Positions 5,532 to 6,066 of a stretch of 6,066 nt of DNA are shown piece after piece. The notes under the pieces are model-generated. The model searched no databases and was not told the origin of the DNA. It was given only the letters and a program-made list of their open reading frames with translations. This DNA comes from Candidatus Latescibacterota bacterium (GTDB lineage: Bacteria > Latescibacterota > UBA2968 > GCA-2709665). Both the position numbers and the translations under genes were made by a program. The DNA lies in the NCBI GenBank assembly GCA_030746455.1, contig JASLMQ010000715.1:1-6066 (forward strand). Reading direction: 5' to 3'. Positions within the stretch are counted from its first letter, which is position 1. Every line of letters begins with the position of its first letter.

Positions 5532-6066
5532 TCACCACCGGAAGAATCGGTAGGGGTCGTCCCACTCCTCGGGCTCGTCCAGGTAGAGGCCTTCCAGCCA
5601 GCGGCCCTTCGGCTTGTCCGGGGTTACCGCCTGGGCGAATCGCGACAGCAGCGGTGTCGATCCCGCGGCGCCGAGGTTCCCCAGAAGGCGGGAGAACAGG
5701 ACGGCGACTCGGCGGAATGTCCGCTTGATGTTCATTTGCGTCAGCGGGCTGAACTTCCACGGCGCGAGCTGGCAGAACACCACGTTGGCGTCCTCCGAAA
5801 CGGCCAGCACCCCGTTGCCTACCGGCGTGGCGCCGCCCGAGACGAGGGGCAGCCCGCGCGGATCGCGATTGTGCACGTCCGCCGGACCGATGCCTGCCAG
5901 CGGCGAACCGGTCCCGTCGGACTCGAACCACACGCCAATGTGCTCTCCCCGCTCCATCGACACGTCGAACGGCACGAGGGCATTCGCCTGCTCTTCGTCG
6001 AGCCCGACGGCCAATGCACGGCCACCGTCCTCGATCCATTGCCGGACGGCTTCCTCGTGCTTCCCC
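5532..6066 (-). CDS. Large glycoside-hydrolase/amidotransferase-like protein, C-terminal part (start outside window)
   Basis: An open frame enters from the right edge and ends at TGA 5534-5532, giving 177 residues. The first part, AVRQWIEDGGRALAVGLDEE, looks like the helix-strand unit of a class I glutamine-amidotransferase-like (or beta-galactosidase trimerisation-like) domain. The next segments are GIGPADVHNRDPRGLPLVSG, ANVVFCQLAPWKFSPLTQMN and IKRTFRRVAVLFSRLLGNLG. I recall similar 'CQLAPW...N-KRT-RR...TRLLANLG' tails at the end of large uncharacterised glycoside-hydrolase-like proteins in Planctomycetota and Armatimonadota, but this is memory of style, not a search. It ends EEWDDPYRFFRW. 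No signal or membrane segment is visible in this part. A TTG at 6014 could be read as a start, but family-like sequence continues upstream of it, so it is treated as internal. Confidence 0.7.
   Translation of the reverse strand, partial: GKHEEAVRQWIEDGGRALAVGLDEEQANALVPFDVSMERGEHIGVWFESDGTGSPLAGIGPADVHNRDPRGLPLVSGGATPVGNGVLAVSEDANVVFCQLAPWKFSPLTQMNIKRTFRRVAVLFSRLLGNLGAAGSTPLLSRFAQAVTPDKPKGRWLEGLYLDEPEEWDDPYRFFRW

Overview
The window is GC-rich bacterial DNA, and every gene I can support lies on the minus strand. CehA/McbA-type hydrolases with a GGTDKM signature, a large sugar-metabolism-like protein ending in an 'NxKRTFRR' region, and intergenic hairpin families with 'AGCCCC-GGGGC' and 'GGGGC-GNNA-GCCCC' cores together suggest Armatimonadota, Planctomycetota or a relative, probably an environmental genome. 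This assignment is inference from style; there is no marker gene here.

In the direction of transcription (right to left): (1) 5532-6066 is the C-terminal part of a protein that begins outside the window, with an amidotransferase-like segment and a conserved tail typical of large glycoside-hydrolase-like proteins. (2) 5243-5531 is intergenic and carries a convergent pair of CCTCTCC hairpin repeats. (3) 2731-5211 is a complete 826-residue CehA/McbA-family PHP metallohydrolase, with a strong ribosome binding site and an operator-like palindrome just upstream. (4) 2360-2730 is intergenic and contains a dense array of hairpins. Two of these are copies of one 24-nt hairpin that differ by fully compensatory base changes. 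(5) 2007-2359 is a broken nitrogenase component-1-like gene: only the N-terminal ~110 residues remain, in two frames. (6) 862-2016 is a complete class V aminotransferase whose start overlaps the end of that remnant. (7) 656-842 is a mirror-symmetric cluster of four REP/BIME-like units, again with compensatory changes. (8) 1-619 is the N-terminal third or less of an AddB-like recombination nuclease/helicase subunit that runs off the left edge.

The genes do not form an obvious single pathway. The aminotransferase may once have been downstream of the nitrogenase-like gene in an operon, and the deletion that removed most of that gene left the aminotransferase with its own ribosome binding site intact. 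A 10-bp palindromic core (ATAG-R-TCTAT) occurs just before or over the start of both the metallohydrolase and the nitrogenase-like remnant, hinting at a common regulator. The strongest unexplained signals are the two structured repeat clusters and the nitrogenase-like remnant. I see no complete new defence or mobile system.
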